Source: Vibrio sp. CAU 1672
GTDB lineage: Bacteria; Pseudomonadota; Gammaproteobacteria; Enterobacterales; Vibrionaceae
NCBI RefSeq assembly: GCF_029223195.1
Contig: NZ_JARHUF010000003.1
Coordinates: 1 to 64,000, forward strand
Direction: 5' to 3'
Length of the DNA: 64,000 nt
The position numbers were made by a program, and so were the translations under genes. The notes beneath the pieces were generated by a model that was not told the DNA's origin, searched no databases, and saw only the letters and a program-made list of their open reading frames with translations. Below, in pieces: positions 36,006-46,200 of the stretch. The stretch's first letter is position 1. Each line of letters starts with the position of its first letter.

Positions 36006-36020
36006 TAGACGACTGGTCTA
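36006..36020. promoter_or_regulatory. TetR-type operator before the oxidoreductase
   Basis: Second exact copy of TAGAC-GACTG-GTCTA, 19 nt upstream of the start at 36039. Confidence 0.85.
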
Positions 36021-36038
36021 ATAATAAGTGAGGTACTC

Positions 36039-37073
36039 ATGACAAATACCACCAATCGCAGAATCGTATTAGCTTCCCGCCCGCATGGCGCTCCTACCCC
36101 TGACAACTTTCGCTTGGAGGAAGTCACCAAGCCGGTGCCCGGAGATGGTGAAATGCTGCTAAGAACGGTTTATCTATCGCTGGATCCGTACATGCGCGGG
36201 CGGATGAGTGATGCAGAATCTTATGCAGAGCCGGTAGCGATTGACGACGTCATGGTTGGCGGCACGGTCTGTCAGGTCGAAGCCTCTCACCATCCTGATT
36301 ATCAAGCTGGTGAATGGGTGCTTGCCTACACCGTCGGCTGGCAAGACTATGCCATCTCTAACGGAGAAATGGTGATCAAACTGGGTAAAGAGCCGCAACA
36401 TCCATCCTACGCTCTCGGCGTTGCCGGTATGCCGGGCTTCACCGCTTACATGGGCCTGCTTGATATCGGTCAGCCTAAGCCGGGAGAAACGATTGTGGTT
36501 GCGGCCGCGACTGGCCCGGTTGGTGCCACGGTCGGACAAATCGGCAAGCTCAAAGGCTGCCGCGTGGTGGGTATTGCCGGAGGCGAAGAGAAGTGCCGTT
36601 ACGCCACCGAAGTACTCGGCTTTGACGCCTGTATTGATCACAAAGCAGAGGACTTTGCCCAGCAACTCAAAAATGCCTGTAACAACGGTATCGACGTCTA
36701 CTTTGAGAACGTCGGTGGTAAAGTCTTTGATGCCGTATTACCCCTGCTTAATACCGGTGCCCGTATTCCTCTGTGTGGGTTAATTTCACAATACAATGCA
36801 ACCTCATTACCCGACGGCCCGGACCGCATGCCGCAGCTGATGGGGCAACTGCTGGTCAAGCGTATCAAGATGCAGGGTTTCATCATTTTTGATGACTACG
36901 GTCACCGCTATGATGAGTTTGCCCAGGACATTCACCAATGGCTGGCGGAAGGCAAAATTCAATATCGTGAACATTTAGTACAAGGGCTGGAAAACGCCCC
37001 GCAAGCCTTCATCGGCCTGCTGGAAGGCAAAAACTTCGGCAAACTAGTGATTCAGATTAACTCACCACTGTAA
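36039..37073 (+). CDS. NADP-dependent zinc-free MDR oxidoreductase (CurA-like)
   Basis: 344 residues. Signature features of the 2-alkenal/curcumin reductase group: DPYMRGRMSD near residue 50, MPGFTAYMGLLDIGQPKPGE, and a Rossmann loop AATGPVGATVGQIGKLKG (about 165). No structural-zinc cysteines. It reduces alpha,beta-unsaturated carbonyls with NADPH. Followed after 15 nt by a glutathione S-transferase gene, forming a two-gene electrophile detoxification operon under the TetR regulator. Confidence 0.92.
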   Translation: MTNTTNRRIVLASRPHGAPTPDNFRLEEVTKPVPGDGEMLLRTVYLSLDPYMRGRMSDAESYAEPVAIDDVMVGGTVCQVEASHHPDYQAGEWVLAYTVGWQDYAISNGEMVIKLGKEPQHPSYALGVAGMPGFTAYMGLLDIGQPKPGETIVVAAATGPVGATVGQIGKLKGCRVVGIAGGEEKCRYATEVLGFDACIDHKAEDFAQQLKNACNNGIDVYFENVGGKVFDAVLPLLNTGARIPLCGLISQYNATSLPDGPDRMPQLMGQLLVKRIKMQGFIIFDDYGHRYDEFAQDIHQWLAEGKIQYREHLVQGLENAPQAFIGLLEGKNFGKLVIQINSPL

Positions 37074-37088
37074 GGAAAAGGACACCCC

Positions 37089-37706
37089 ATGATCAAACTT
37101 CATCACCTTAATCAATCTCGCTCTAAGCGCATCATCTGGTTGCTGGAAGAGCTGAATGTTCCCTACGAAATTGTACCTTATGTTCGCGATAAAATGACGT
37201 TTATGGCGCCACCTGAACTGAAGAGTGTCCATCCTCTGGGTAAATCGCCGCTGCTGGAGGACGATGGTGAGTTCATCATCGAATCAGGCGCAATGACGGA
37301 ATACCTGATCGAAAAATATGCTGACGGAAAACTCGCTCCCCAGCGTGGAACCAAAGCCCATACCCAATATTTACAATGGATGCACTTTGCAGAAAGTTCA
37401 GCTATTTTGCCACTGCTGCTGAAAATATTCATCAGTAAAGAAGAGCAACCCACCCAGTTTCTGGCAGGTTATGCCGATAAAGAAGCGCTGAACGTGATCA
37501 GCTACTTTGAACACGCATTGCAAGGCAAAACCTACCTGGTCGAAGAGCGGTTAACTGGTGCCGATATCATGATGTCTTTCATCGCCGAGTTACTACACAA
37601 GTTCAATATGCTAGGCCAGTTCCCAAACATTGAACGTTATGGGCAGCAGTTGGCTTCGCACCCGGCACTGCAAAAAGCCGAGCAAATCGAAGCACAATAC
37701 AGCTAA
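37089..37706 (+). CDS. Glutathione S-transferase
   Basis: 205 residues. Thioredoxin-like N-terminal domain with HHLNQSRSKRIIWLLEELNV (catalytic Ser in SRS), cis-Pro region HPLGKSPLLEDDG, and IIESGAMTEYLIEKY for glutathione binding. An all-helical C-terminal domain follows (GADIMMSFIAELL, with the N-capping-box Asp). Cytoplasmic conjugation of glutathione to electrophiles. Start has AAGGA 9 nt upstream. Confidence 0.93.
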   Translation: MIKLHHLNQSRSKRIIWLLEELNVPYEIVPYVRDKMTFMAPPELKSVHPLGKSPLLEDDGEFIIESGAMTEYLIEKYADGKLAPQRGTKAHTQYLQWMHFAESSAILPLLLKIFISKEEQPTQFLAGYADKEALNVISYFEHALQGKTYLVEERLTGADIMMSFIAELLHKFNMLGQFPNIERYGQQLASHPALQKAEQIEAQYS

Positions 37707-37725
37707 GCCGCTTCGTCGATGTCAA

Positions 37726-37747
37726 AAGAGGTGCTAGAGCACCTCTT
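37726..37747. terminator. Terminator after GST
   Basis: AAGAGGTGCT-AG-AGCACCTCTT, a 10-bp stem between the GST stop and the convergent dehydrogenase gene. Confidence 0.7.
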
Positions 37748-37796
37748 CTATTGCAACTCCGATACACCTTTCACCTTCAACAGGCCTGAGGCGCGT

Positions 37797-38675
37797 TTAC
37801 TGCTGTTTGGCGACCGCCTTAATCAGTACCGAGGTGTCCATCCGGCCAAGGCCATCTCGCTGCAAATCGGCGTACTGCTGGTCGACTTTTTGAGTCAGAG
37901 GCAGACTCAGGCCCACCCGCTCGGCTTCTCTCAGGCAAAAACCCAGATCTTTGCGCATCCAGTCAATAGCAAAACCAAAATCAAACTTATCCTCTGCCAT
38001 TGTCTTGGCCCGGTTTTCCATCTGCCACGAACCGGCTGCACCGTGTTTCAGCGTCTCAACCACTTGCTCGATGTCCAGTCCGGATTTTTGTGCCAGCAGA
38101 ATCGCTTCACTCAAACCCTGCAAGATACCAGTGATACAGATTTGATTGACCATCTTACAACGCTGACCCTGACCATTTTCACCCAACAAGGTAATTTGCT
38201 TGGCATAGGCTTCCATTACCGGTAACACCCGGGCATAAATGTCTGGTTCGCCACCACACATGATGGTCAACACGCCATTTTCTGCCCCTGCCTGGCCACC
38301 TGAAACAGGCGCATCAACAAAATGATTGCCCATTTTCTTACATGCCAGCGCCAGTTCCATCGCCAGCTCTGCCGACGTTGTAGTGTGATCCACCAGTACC
38401 GCATCGGCTTTTAGCCCAACCAAGATGCCCTCTTCGCCGTATACCACGCTGCGCACATCATCGTCATTGCCGACGCACATAAACACCATATCGCACCCCT
38501 CAGCTGCCTCACTCGGGGTTTCACATACGGTGCCCTGGTACTCTTGTGCCCACTTTTGCGCTTTCTCTTGAGTACGGTTGTACACCTTGGTTTCATAACC
38601 CGCGTTGCTCAAGTATCCAGCCATTGGATATCCCATGACGCCCAGTCCGACAAATGCCACTCGTGCCTTCACCAT
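37797..38675 (-). CDS. Beta-hydroxyacid dehydrogenase (3-hydroxyisobutyrate/tartronate semialdehyde reductase type)
   Basis: 292 residues. Rossmann motif VAFVGLGVMGYPMAGYL at the N-terminus, substrate loop DAPVSGGQAGAENG (about 120) and catalytic Lys in GQGQRCKMVNQ (about 170). The gene could belong to valine catabolism or to glyoxylate/tartronate metabolism; a glycerate kinase lies 22 kb away, but linkage is too loose to decide. ATG 38675 with GGGAGA 7 nt upstream is preferred over GTG 38696. Confidence 0.9.
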   Translation of the reverse strand: MVKARVAFVGLGVMGYPMAGYLSNAGYETKVYNRTQEKAQKWAQEYQGTVCETPSEAAEGCDMVFMCVGNDDDVRSVVYGEEGILVGLKADAVLVDHTTTSAELAMELALACKKMGNHFVDAPVSGGQAGAENGVLTIMCGGEPDIYARVLPVMEAYAKQITLLGENGQGQRCKMVNQICITGILQGLSEAILLAQKSGLDIEQVVETLKHGAAGSWQMENRAKTMAEDKFDFGFAIDWMRKDLGFCLREAERVGLSLPLTQKVDQQYADLQRDGLGRMDTSVLIKAVAKQQ

Positions 38676-38975
38676 TGCCAATCTCCCTTTTTTCACTGTA
38701 ATGGGGGGAGCTTACTAAAAAAACACCACTGGCGCAGCCAGCAGGCAAGCTCCCCTGGGTTATAGAGTCAATTGTTGCAGAAAGACCAACACCATCAGAG
38801 CTGACTTCAGCCTCTCACTAACTGAATAACCATTTTAATCAAGTATGCCCCGCGGATGCATGTAATTGCCTGAAAGAAGCATTATTTGACAACATTATTA
38901 TTAAACACAAACTGAAGAAATATGCCTGAGCTTATGTCAGAATGGCTTTTTCCCAGTTGTATTCCCGTTAACATC

Positions 38976-39629
38976 ATGAATTACCAAGCTGCTATTTTTG
39001 ACATGGATGGTTTGCTTCTTGATACCGAACGCGTTTGTATGCGTATCTTCAAAGAAGCGTGCCAGGTTCAGGCACTGCCTTTCCATGAAGAGATTTACCT
39101 TTCCATCATTGGCCGTAACTCAGCCGGTATTGAAACTATTTTCCGTCAGGCCTATGGCGACGATCTCGACCGTCTTCAGGCAGAATGGCGCACTCGCTAT
39201 GACGCGGTGGTCAAGCACCAGGCCATTCCGGTCAAACAAGGGGTGGTTGAACTGTTAGAATGGCTGAAATCACAGAACATCCCGATGGCAGTCGCCACCT
39301 CTACAGCAAGCGAGGTGGCACAAAAAAAACTCGAACTGGCCGGGCTGAAGCACTATTTTGATCATTTGACCACCGGGTGTGAAGTCACCCATGGTAAGCC
39401 GGACCCGGAAATCTATCTGCTGGCAGCCAGCCGGTTGAACATTGAACCCACCAAATGCCTGGCTTTTGAAGATTCAAACAATGGCGTACGCGCTGCTGTA
39501 GCTGCCGATATGATCACTTTTCAGATCCCTGATTTGGTCTCGCCGTGTGAAGAAATAAAGGGCTTTGGCCACGCGATCATGCACTCAATGCATGACGTGT
39601 TGGACAAGCTCAAACAAGCTCAGTGGTAA
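38976..39629 (+). CDS. HAD-superfamily sugar-phosphatase/phosphoglucomutase-like hydrolase
   Basis: 217 residues from MNYQAAIFDMDGLLLDTE: motif I DMDGLLLD, motif II VATSTAS, motif III Lys in THGKPDPEIY, motif IV FEDSNNGVRAA. The helical cap between motifs I and II is of the beta-phosphoglucomutase/GPH type. The substrate is probably a sugar phosphate. The frame opens at 38922, but the conserved start of the fold argues for 38976. Confidence 0.92.
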   Translation: MNYQAAIFDMDGLLLDTERVCMRIFKEACQVQALPFHEEIYLSIIGRNSAGIETIFRQAYGDDLDRLQAEWRTRYDAVVKHQAIPVKQGVVELLEWLKSQNIPMAVATSTASEVAQKKLELAGLKHYFDHLTTGCEVTHGKPDPEIYLLAASRLNIEPTKCLAFEDSNNGVRAAVAADMITFQIPDLVSPCEEIKGFGHAIMHSMHDVLDKLKQAQW

Positions 39630-39647
39630 CATCATTCAACTGTTTGC

Positions 39648-39672
39648 AAACGCTCCGATTCTTGGGGCGTTT
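39648..39672 (+). terminator. Terminator after the HAD hydrolase
   Basis: AAACGC and GCGTTT flank a GC-rich imperfect stem (CC/GG) with T residues following. The rest of 39673-40153 is AT-rich promoter-like DNA with no gene seen. Confidence 0.65.
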
Positions 39673-40153
39673 TGCCGTAGAGGTTATGATTCGCAGCGCC
39701 CGTCAGCCATCTGCCGGTTTAATAAGATACGCATCCATTCTCGATAAAGGAAAGTGAATCGTTATTCCACATCATGTGAAGCATTAAATTAAAACCTCAC
39801 CCCTCAGTAACTATTATTCAACCACTAAACAAATGTAATTATCTTCATAAATACAATTATTTTTGCACTCCATAAAAATAAGCATGCTAATGTACACACC
39901 ATATATAATGTACATTAGCAATGTCTTATTATAAATGATTTACAACAAAACCAATCTCCCATCAAATATAATCAACCCCTTAATCTTAAAAAGACTTTTA
40001 TTAATTAAATAGAGGCAAACTTAATTTTGCTCACGCAAAAATTATCCGTGACACCCATCACACAAAATTCTCTTTATAATAGATAGACTCCGCTGTTTTT
40101 GGCCAAAACATCCGATGAGTTAACGCCCTGACATTCAGCGAAGTTATGAATCT

Positions 40154-41785
40154 ATGAATTTATCCAATTTAAGCATCAGAAATAAAATCAGATCGCTAAT
40201 TATTGTTATTGCCGTATCTGTTATCGCGCTTTCAATATTCTCTACTTCCCAGATGAGGTTTATTGAAGAAAAACTGATTACTTTTTCAGAAACCACCGTA
40301 CCAAGTGTCATACTGGTCTACAATACGCAAATTGAACTGGGTAATTTAAGAAAAAATGAGTTTTCGTTATTGACTAACCTCGATCACCCCGAGTTTCGAA
40401 GCTGGGTAGCAGACTTAGACAAATCAGAGCAGATCATCGATGGCTACCTGGATGAATATGAAAACGGCCTCTGGGATCAGAGAGACCGTAACGCTTTTAA
40501 TAACGTAAAAAGTGCATGGCAGGAGTACCGGGCCTTCAATAATAACTACTCAGAATTACTTCTTAATGGCAATGTAAATGAAGCGAACGAAAAACTACTC
40601 GGTGGTTTTGCTACATTTACAAAACTCTCCGATGCTATACAAGCCTTGGTGAAGCTTAACCAAACCTATATTGCAGAAGATATGCAAAGCGCAGATATTG
40701 TGGTTGATAACGCACTTAAATACAGCGTTGTTGCAATCATTGCACTGCTCATTTTGATGCTGTTAGCTGGCATGTATCTGACTAAACAGATTTGTACCCC
40801 ACTTAACCATGTGGTCGACATGGCGTCTAAGATTGCCTCCGGCGATCTGACTCACCAACTGCCAAGGGAGCAGATTGGTAATGATGAACTGGGTGTGCTT
40901 GCTGACGCGTGCATTGATATGCAGGCAAACCTGACCAGCATCGTCGACAACATTGCTTCGATGACCGCACAAGTCAGTACTGCTACCGAAGAACTCAGTG
41001 CCATATCTGAGCAGACCTCAACCGGCATGGATGAACAACAAACTCAGCTAACCCTTGTCGCCACTGCTATGGATGAAATGCAGGCAACGGTCAACGACGT
41101 CGCCAACAATACAGAAGTGGCTTCTTCCTCAGCAAACGGGGCATCACAAGATGCCAAACAAGGTCTCGATGTCGTACAGGCATGTATTGAACAGATCCAA
41201 CAAGCCTCTTCGGCAATTCAGTCAGTCGGCACTATGGTGAGTGAGCTGGAGCAGGATGCATCGAACATCAGCATTGTCGTCGATGTCATTCAGGATATTG
41301 CTGAGCAAACCAACCTGCTGGCCCTGAATGCCGCCATTGAAGCCGCACGGGCCGGTGAGCAAGGCCGTGGCTTTGCTGTGGTCGCAGACGAAGTCCGCAC
41401 CCTGGCCAGCCGCACACAATCTTCCACCGAAGAGATCATCACCATTATTAACAAACTGCAGAGCTGCTCTAAGAGTGCGGTCGCGGCAACCACCGACAGT
41501 AACGGCATCATTCAGGTCTGTGTTGAGCAGGCACAAAATGCCGGTACCACCATCCAGCATCTGGAACAACGGGCTGACAGCATTGCCGAAATGAGCATTC
41601 AAATTGCCAGTGCCTGTAGCGAACAAAGTTCTGTCACCGAAGAGCTGCACCGCAATGTTGAAAACATCAACCAGTTCTCAAGCGAGGTAGCAACGGGCTC
41701 CAGACAGACCGCCGTAGCGTGCCGCGATCTGAGTGAACTGGCAATCGGCCTGCAAGACATCGTCAACCAGTTCAAAACAGCCTAA
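40154..41785 (+). CDS. Methyl-accepting chemotaxis protein
   Basis: 543 residues. First membrane helix ~13-31 ([17 protein letters not shown]), a ~155-residue four-helix-bundle periplasmic sensor, second membrane helix ~195-215 ([20 protein letters not shown]), HAMP, then the cytoplasmic signalling domain with tip sequence [20 protein letters not shown]. No C-terminal pentapeptide for CheR tethering. The ligand is unknown. Single gene with its own terminator. Confidence 0.95.
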   Translation: MNLSNLSIRNKIRSLIIVIAVSVIALSIFSTSQMRFIEEKLITFSETTVPSVILVYNTQIELGNLRKNEFSLLTNLDHPEFRSWVADLDKSEQIIDGYLDEYENGLWDQRDRNAFNNVKSAWQEYRAFNNNYSELLLNGNVNEANEKLLGGFATFTKLSDAIQALVKLNQTYIAEDMQSADIVVDNALKYSVVAIIALLILMLLAGMYLTKQICTPLNHVVDMASKIASGDLTHQLPREQIGNDELGVLADACIDMQANLTSIVDNIASMTAQVSTATEELSAISEQTSTGMDEQQTQLTLVATAMDEMQATVNDVANNTEVASSSANGASQDAKQGLDVVQACIEQIQQASSAIQSVGTMVSELEQDASNISIVVDVIQDIAEQTNLLALNAAIEAARAGEQGRGFAVVADEVRTLASRTQSSTEEIITIINKLQSCSKSAVAATTDSNGIIQVCVEQAQNAGTTIQHLEQRADSIAEMSIQIASACSEQSSVTEELHRNVENINQFSSEVATGSRQTAVACRDLSELAIGLQDIVNQFKTA

Positions 41786-41793
41786 CGCGATAT

Positions 41794-41825
41794 CGCAAGT
41801 GGTATGAAATACCGTACCACTTGCG
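41794..41825 (+). terminator. Terminator after the chemoreceptor gene
   Basis: CGCAAGTGGTA and TACCACTTGCG pair around a 10-nt loop and are followed by TTTC. I see nothing further in 41826-42204 apart from short meaningless frames. Confidence 0.75.
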
Positions 41826-42204
41826 TTTCATCAGGCTTTCCGCCTCCGCTGTACCCAGCAGGCAGGCACGAACATCCTCGCGTCATCCCCAAGCACGCAC
41901 TTTCCTGCAATCGTCATCTCGCCAGCCATTCCTACTATAGTTAAATAAAATCAAAGATATATGAGCATAATGTTATTACTGCACACCACGACATGAGCTT
42001 TTTAACAGAACCGCCATGGTACTGGTTAGTGTTTACTCACTTCACCACACGCCGCCGGTCTGAGGCGAAGACAGGTTGTAAATTTCTTAGGAAAGATAAC
42101 TGGTGAAGCAAATCATGGTTGGCACTTTCATGCTGATTCTCCTGACCACCGCTTAAGAGAAGATCGTCCGGCACACAACAAAGTGACAACGTCACCAAAC
42201 CTAA

Positions 42205-43137
42205 TCACCGTACGCCGATCACCGAGGTGACCATCCGATGGTCTGAGCCTGACGGGTGACGGGAGGAGTGGCGAGAGCATATGATCCGCTCTTGCCGCGC
42301 AGACTTCAGCCATAGATGGTCGATACCAATCATGAATGGTTGCGGAACCTTGATGCCAAACAGGCTGGTAGGCCAACTGGTAACCGGAGCGGTAGTGAAT
42401 CCGGGAAACAAATTGGAAAACTTAACGCTGGCTGCAGATAGATTAAAGTCACCGACCAGCAACATCTCCGGCGTCGGGTACAGCTCGGTCAGCCTTTCAA
42501 TAGTTTGGATGAGTGCGTTTCTCCGGTGCCAGAGCGCTTGGGTTCTCGGTGACGGGGGATGAGCACTCATCAGGGTAAGCGGCGCTTGCTTTGGGACATG
42601 CCAACTGGCACGAATTATCTCCTGGCTGTCCGGAGTGTGATAAACGGAGATATCTGCCAACGGGTACTGGCTGAGGATCATCTGGTTAGAGGGGTATCCC
42701 ACACCATGCTGGCCACCGTAATAATACGGATAAACGTCATTCAGCAAATGTAGCCACCTGCCGACCTCAGGGGTGAGTTCCTGCATCACCACCAAGTCTA
42801 CCGGTTTTCTCAGCAGAACATTGATGAACTGCCGGACGTCAGGGTTATCATAAAAAAGATTAAACTGAACAACAGTTAACGGTTGCCGGCAGTCTGCAAT
42901 GTCTCGCTGAGCAGGGACAACCGTTGGCATGAACAGCATCACCACCAGAACACAAGAGACACCTTTTGCCCAACGTTGCCTTACCAGCAGGATGAGGCTC
43001 AGTAGCGCGTAACAAAGCAATACAGGGGCGGGAAACGACGTCAGGTTTTCCGCCCACCACAGGTGCTCTTGCTGTCTCAATCCCAGCCAAATGGCGGCTG
43101 GCAACAGCAAGATTATCCATTGAAACAAGATAAGCAT
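42205..43137 (-). CDS. Membrane-anchored endonuclease/exonuclease/phosphatase family protein
   Basis: About 310 residues. Two or three N-terminal membrane helices (LFQWIILLLPAAIWLGL, VLLCYALLSLILLV, GVSCVLVVMLFMP), then a periplasmic EEP domain: VVQFNLFYDN, VVMQELTPE (metal-binding Glu), LVGDFNLS (DxN) and the catalytic SDHRMV at the C-terminus. Similar to the YafD type; could hydrolyse phosphodiesters or lipids outside the cytoplasm. ATG 43137 has AGGTGG 9 nt upstream; GTG 43149 overlaps that site. Confidence 0.88.
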   Translation of the reverse strand: MLILFQWIILLLPAAIWLGLRQQEHLWWAENLTSFPAPVLLCYALLSLILLVRQRWAKGVSCVLVVMLFMPTVVPAQRDIADCRQPLTVVQFNLFYDNPDVRQFINVLLRKPVDLVVMQELTPEVGRWLHLLNDVYPYYYGGQHGVGYPSNQMILSQYPLADISVYHTPDSQEIIRASWHVPKQAPLTLMSAHPPSPRTQALWHRRNALIQTIERLTELYPTPEMLLVGDFNLSAASVKFSNLFPGFTTAPVTSWPTSLFGIKVPQPFMIGIDHLWLKSARQERIICSRHSSRHPSGSDHRMVTSVIGVR

Positions 43138-43233
43138 ACAAACTACCACCTTTCACCATTACCTCTCATCATCTTATCTATGATTGACCGGCTTGCCAGC
43201 CTGTATGCTCACTTGTTCAGCGTTTACCAGCGT

Positions 43234-46200
43234 TTATTTGTCTGTCCGCGTAACCTCACCACTTAACTCCACTTTGGCCGCTGCCACTTTGAACTCCGGG
43301 ATTTTTGCGTGCGGATCCGTTGCCGTAGTGGTTAAACGGTTGACCGGTGATTCGACAAAATGGAACGGGATAAATATCACCCCTTTCTGAATGCGTTTGG
43401 TAACAAAGGCATCAATCTCAATACAACCCCGCCTTGTGGTGACTTTCAGACGTTGGCCGTTACTGATCCCTAACGCTTCCGCGTCCTCAACACTGATCAT
43501 CACCCGAGGTCCGGCAAGATTATCCAGCCCTTTGGTTTTGCGTGTCATGGTACCGGTATGGAACTGTTCCAGTATCCTTCCGGTGGTCAGCACCAGCGGA
43601 TACTCGTCATCCGGCAGCTCTGCTGCATAGCGGAACGGAATGCCCACCATTTGCCCCTTACCGCGGGTAAACTGGGTCTGGTGCATAATCCGCGTACCAT
43701 TCGGGTTATTCTTGTTACTCGGCCATTGCACCCCGTCAGGCGTAATCGCGTCCCAACGCAAACCGGCATACTGTGGCGTCACCCGGGCAATTTCACAGGT
43801 GATGTCAGAGACATTACGGTAATGCCAGTCACTGCCCATCGCGTTAGCCAGCTGCTGGATGATCCACCAGTCCTCTTTGGCCTCACCCGGCGGGTTGACC
43901 ACCTGGTTCACCCGCTGGACCCGGCGCTCGGTGTTAGTGAAGTGACCGGATTTCTCAGCAAACGAGCAAGACGGCAACACCATATCCGCATACTGCGCGG
44001 TTTCGGTTAAGAAAATGTCCTGCACCACCAGAAAATCCAGCGCTTCTAACCCTTCGATGACGTGACTCTGGTTCGGATCACTCAGTACCGGGTTCTCACC
44101 CATGATATACAGGCCACGTACTTCACGGTGGCACGCTGCATCGATGATCTCAGTTAAAGTCAGGCCCTGCTCAGCAGATAAATCCGGCGCATTCCACTCA
44201 ATGGCAAACTTCTGGCGCACAATCGGGTTATAAACCTTCTGGTAGCCCGGGAAGCAGTTCGGCAGCGCCCCCATATCACAGGCACCCTGAACGTTAGACT
44301 GACCACGCAGCGGGTTGATGCCGCCACCTTCAATGCCGATGTTGCCACACAACAGTTGCAGGTTGGCAATCGAGCGGACGTTATCGTGGCCGGTAGTGTG
44401 CTGGGTGATCCCCATCGAGTAATACACTGCCGTGCGCTCTGCGGTACCAATCATGTGTGCCATGGCAAAAATATCTTCAGCCTTAACCCCGGTGACCAGT
44501 TCCACCTTATCCAGGTTGTAGGCCGGTGACATCACCTCTTGCAGCAGGATGTCAAAGCCGTCAACCCGTTCTGCCACGTACTCTTGATCGTACCAGCCGT
44601 TTTTGATGATCTGCTGCATCACACCGTTGAGCAGCATCACATCCGTTCCCGGTCGGTGGGCCAGATACAGCTCCGCATGGTCCACCATATCAACCCGTTT
44701 CGGATCGGCGACAATCAAACGCGCTCCGCGGTGACGAATGGCCTGCTTAATATGTGAAGCAATGATCGGGTGCGCCGAAGTGGTATCGGAGCCGATAATA
44801 AAGATCACATCCGAGTGCTTAATACTTGGAATGTCGTTGGTCATGGCACCACTGCCAAGCGACGCCTCAAGCCCGGTCACTGTTGAGGCATGGCACAAAC
44901 GCGCACAGTGGTCAACGTTGTTGGTACCCAGTTCGCGGCGGATGAATTTCTGGAACGCGTAGTTATCTTCATTGGTGGTTTTAGCCGAAGAAAAACCCGC
45001 CAGAGCGTTGCTGCCAAAACCTTGCTTAATCGCGGTAAACTTCGCTGCGATCAGCTCAATCGCTTCCTGCCAGCTTGCCGGCTGCAGCCAGCCATCTTTG
45101 CGGATCAATGGTGTGGTTAAACGCTCTTCGCTGGCGATAAAATCAAATCCAAACCGCCCCTTCACGCACAGCATGCCTTCATTGACCGGCGAATCCGCCC
45201 CTTTCACATAGCGAACGGTATTGGCCTTTTCGTCGACATACATGGTCAGCTTACAGCCCACCCCACAGTAGGTACAGATGGTATCAACGGCCTTCAGCTC
45301 CTCACTGCGTCCCTGTGAGCGATCCCGGCTGTCGACCATCGCCCCGGTCGGACACACCTGAACACACGCGCCACACTGTACGCAGTTCGAATCGCCCATT
45401 AAGGTCACGCCCTCACGCCGAGCACCTTTTCCTGGTGAGCAAAAGTGCGGACGCTCATCGGGTCTGAGCGCCGGGCGGCCTTGTTTATCACACATAAAGC
45501 TCAGCACGCCGTGCACCGCCTGCTCGCGGCACGCCTGGATACACTGGCCGCAGCTGATGCAGCGGTTGGCGTCAAACTCAATGAACTCCGAGCTCCGGTC
45601 AACGCTGAATTTATGGCGAGGCTCCTGGCTTCGCAGTTCGAGCCAGTCCTGGTGTGACTGCACCTGCAGTGACATATCAAAGCGCTGTTCAGCCTGGTAC
45701 TCGCTGGAGTAATCACGCAATGCACAATCGGTATTTGCCTGGCAGCCACATTCCAGACAACGCGCCGCCTCTTTCATCGCAGCCTGGTTATCAAAACCCA
45801 GCTCCACTTCAGCAAAACTCTGTTCACGCTGCTCAGGTGTCAGCTCCGGCATGATTTCACGCGCAACTTTTTGAATGTTCTCAAAATGCAGTGGATCAAC
45901 TTGCGCCAGTCGCTGCTCTTTGCGCGAGTTAAACGCCGGTTTAGGCATATCGGCCATGTCACCATTGAGGAACAAATCGATGGCTTTGGCCGCCAGACGG
46001 CCATCACCTACGGCCTCGACCGCTGTGGCAGGTCCGCGACGGAAATCACCGATACTGAAGATATTGCCGGTGCCGGTATGCATGGTTTGTTCATCGGCCT
46101 GAGCAGTGTTCCAGCGGGTAAGAGGGATCGACAGGGATTCATTTTGCAAAAAGCTCAAATCCGGCTTTTGCGACACCGCCGCGATCACCGTGTCAAACTG

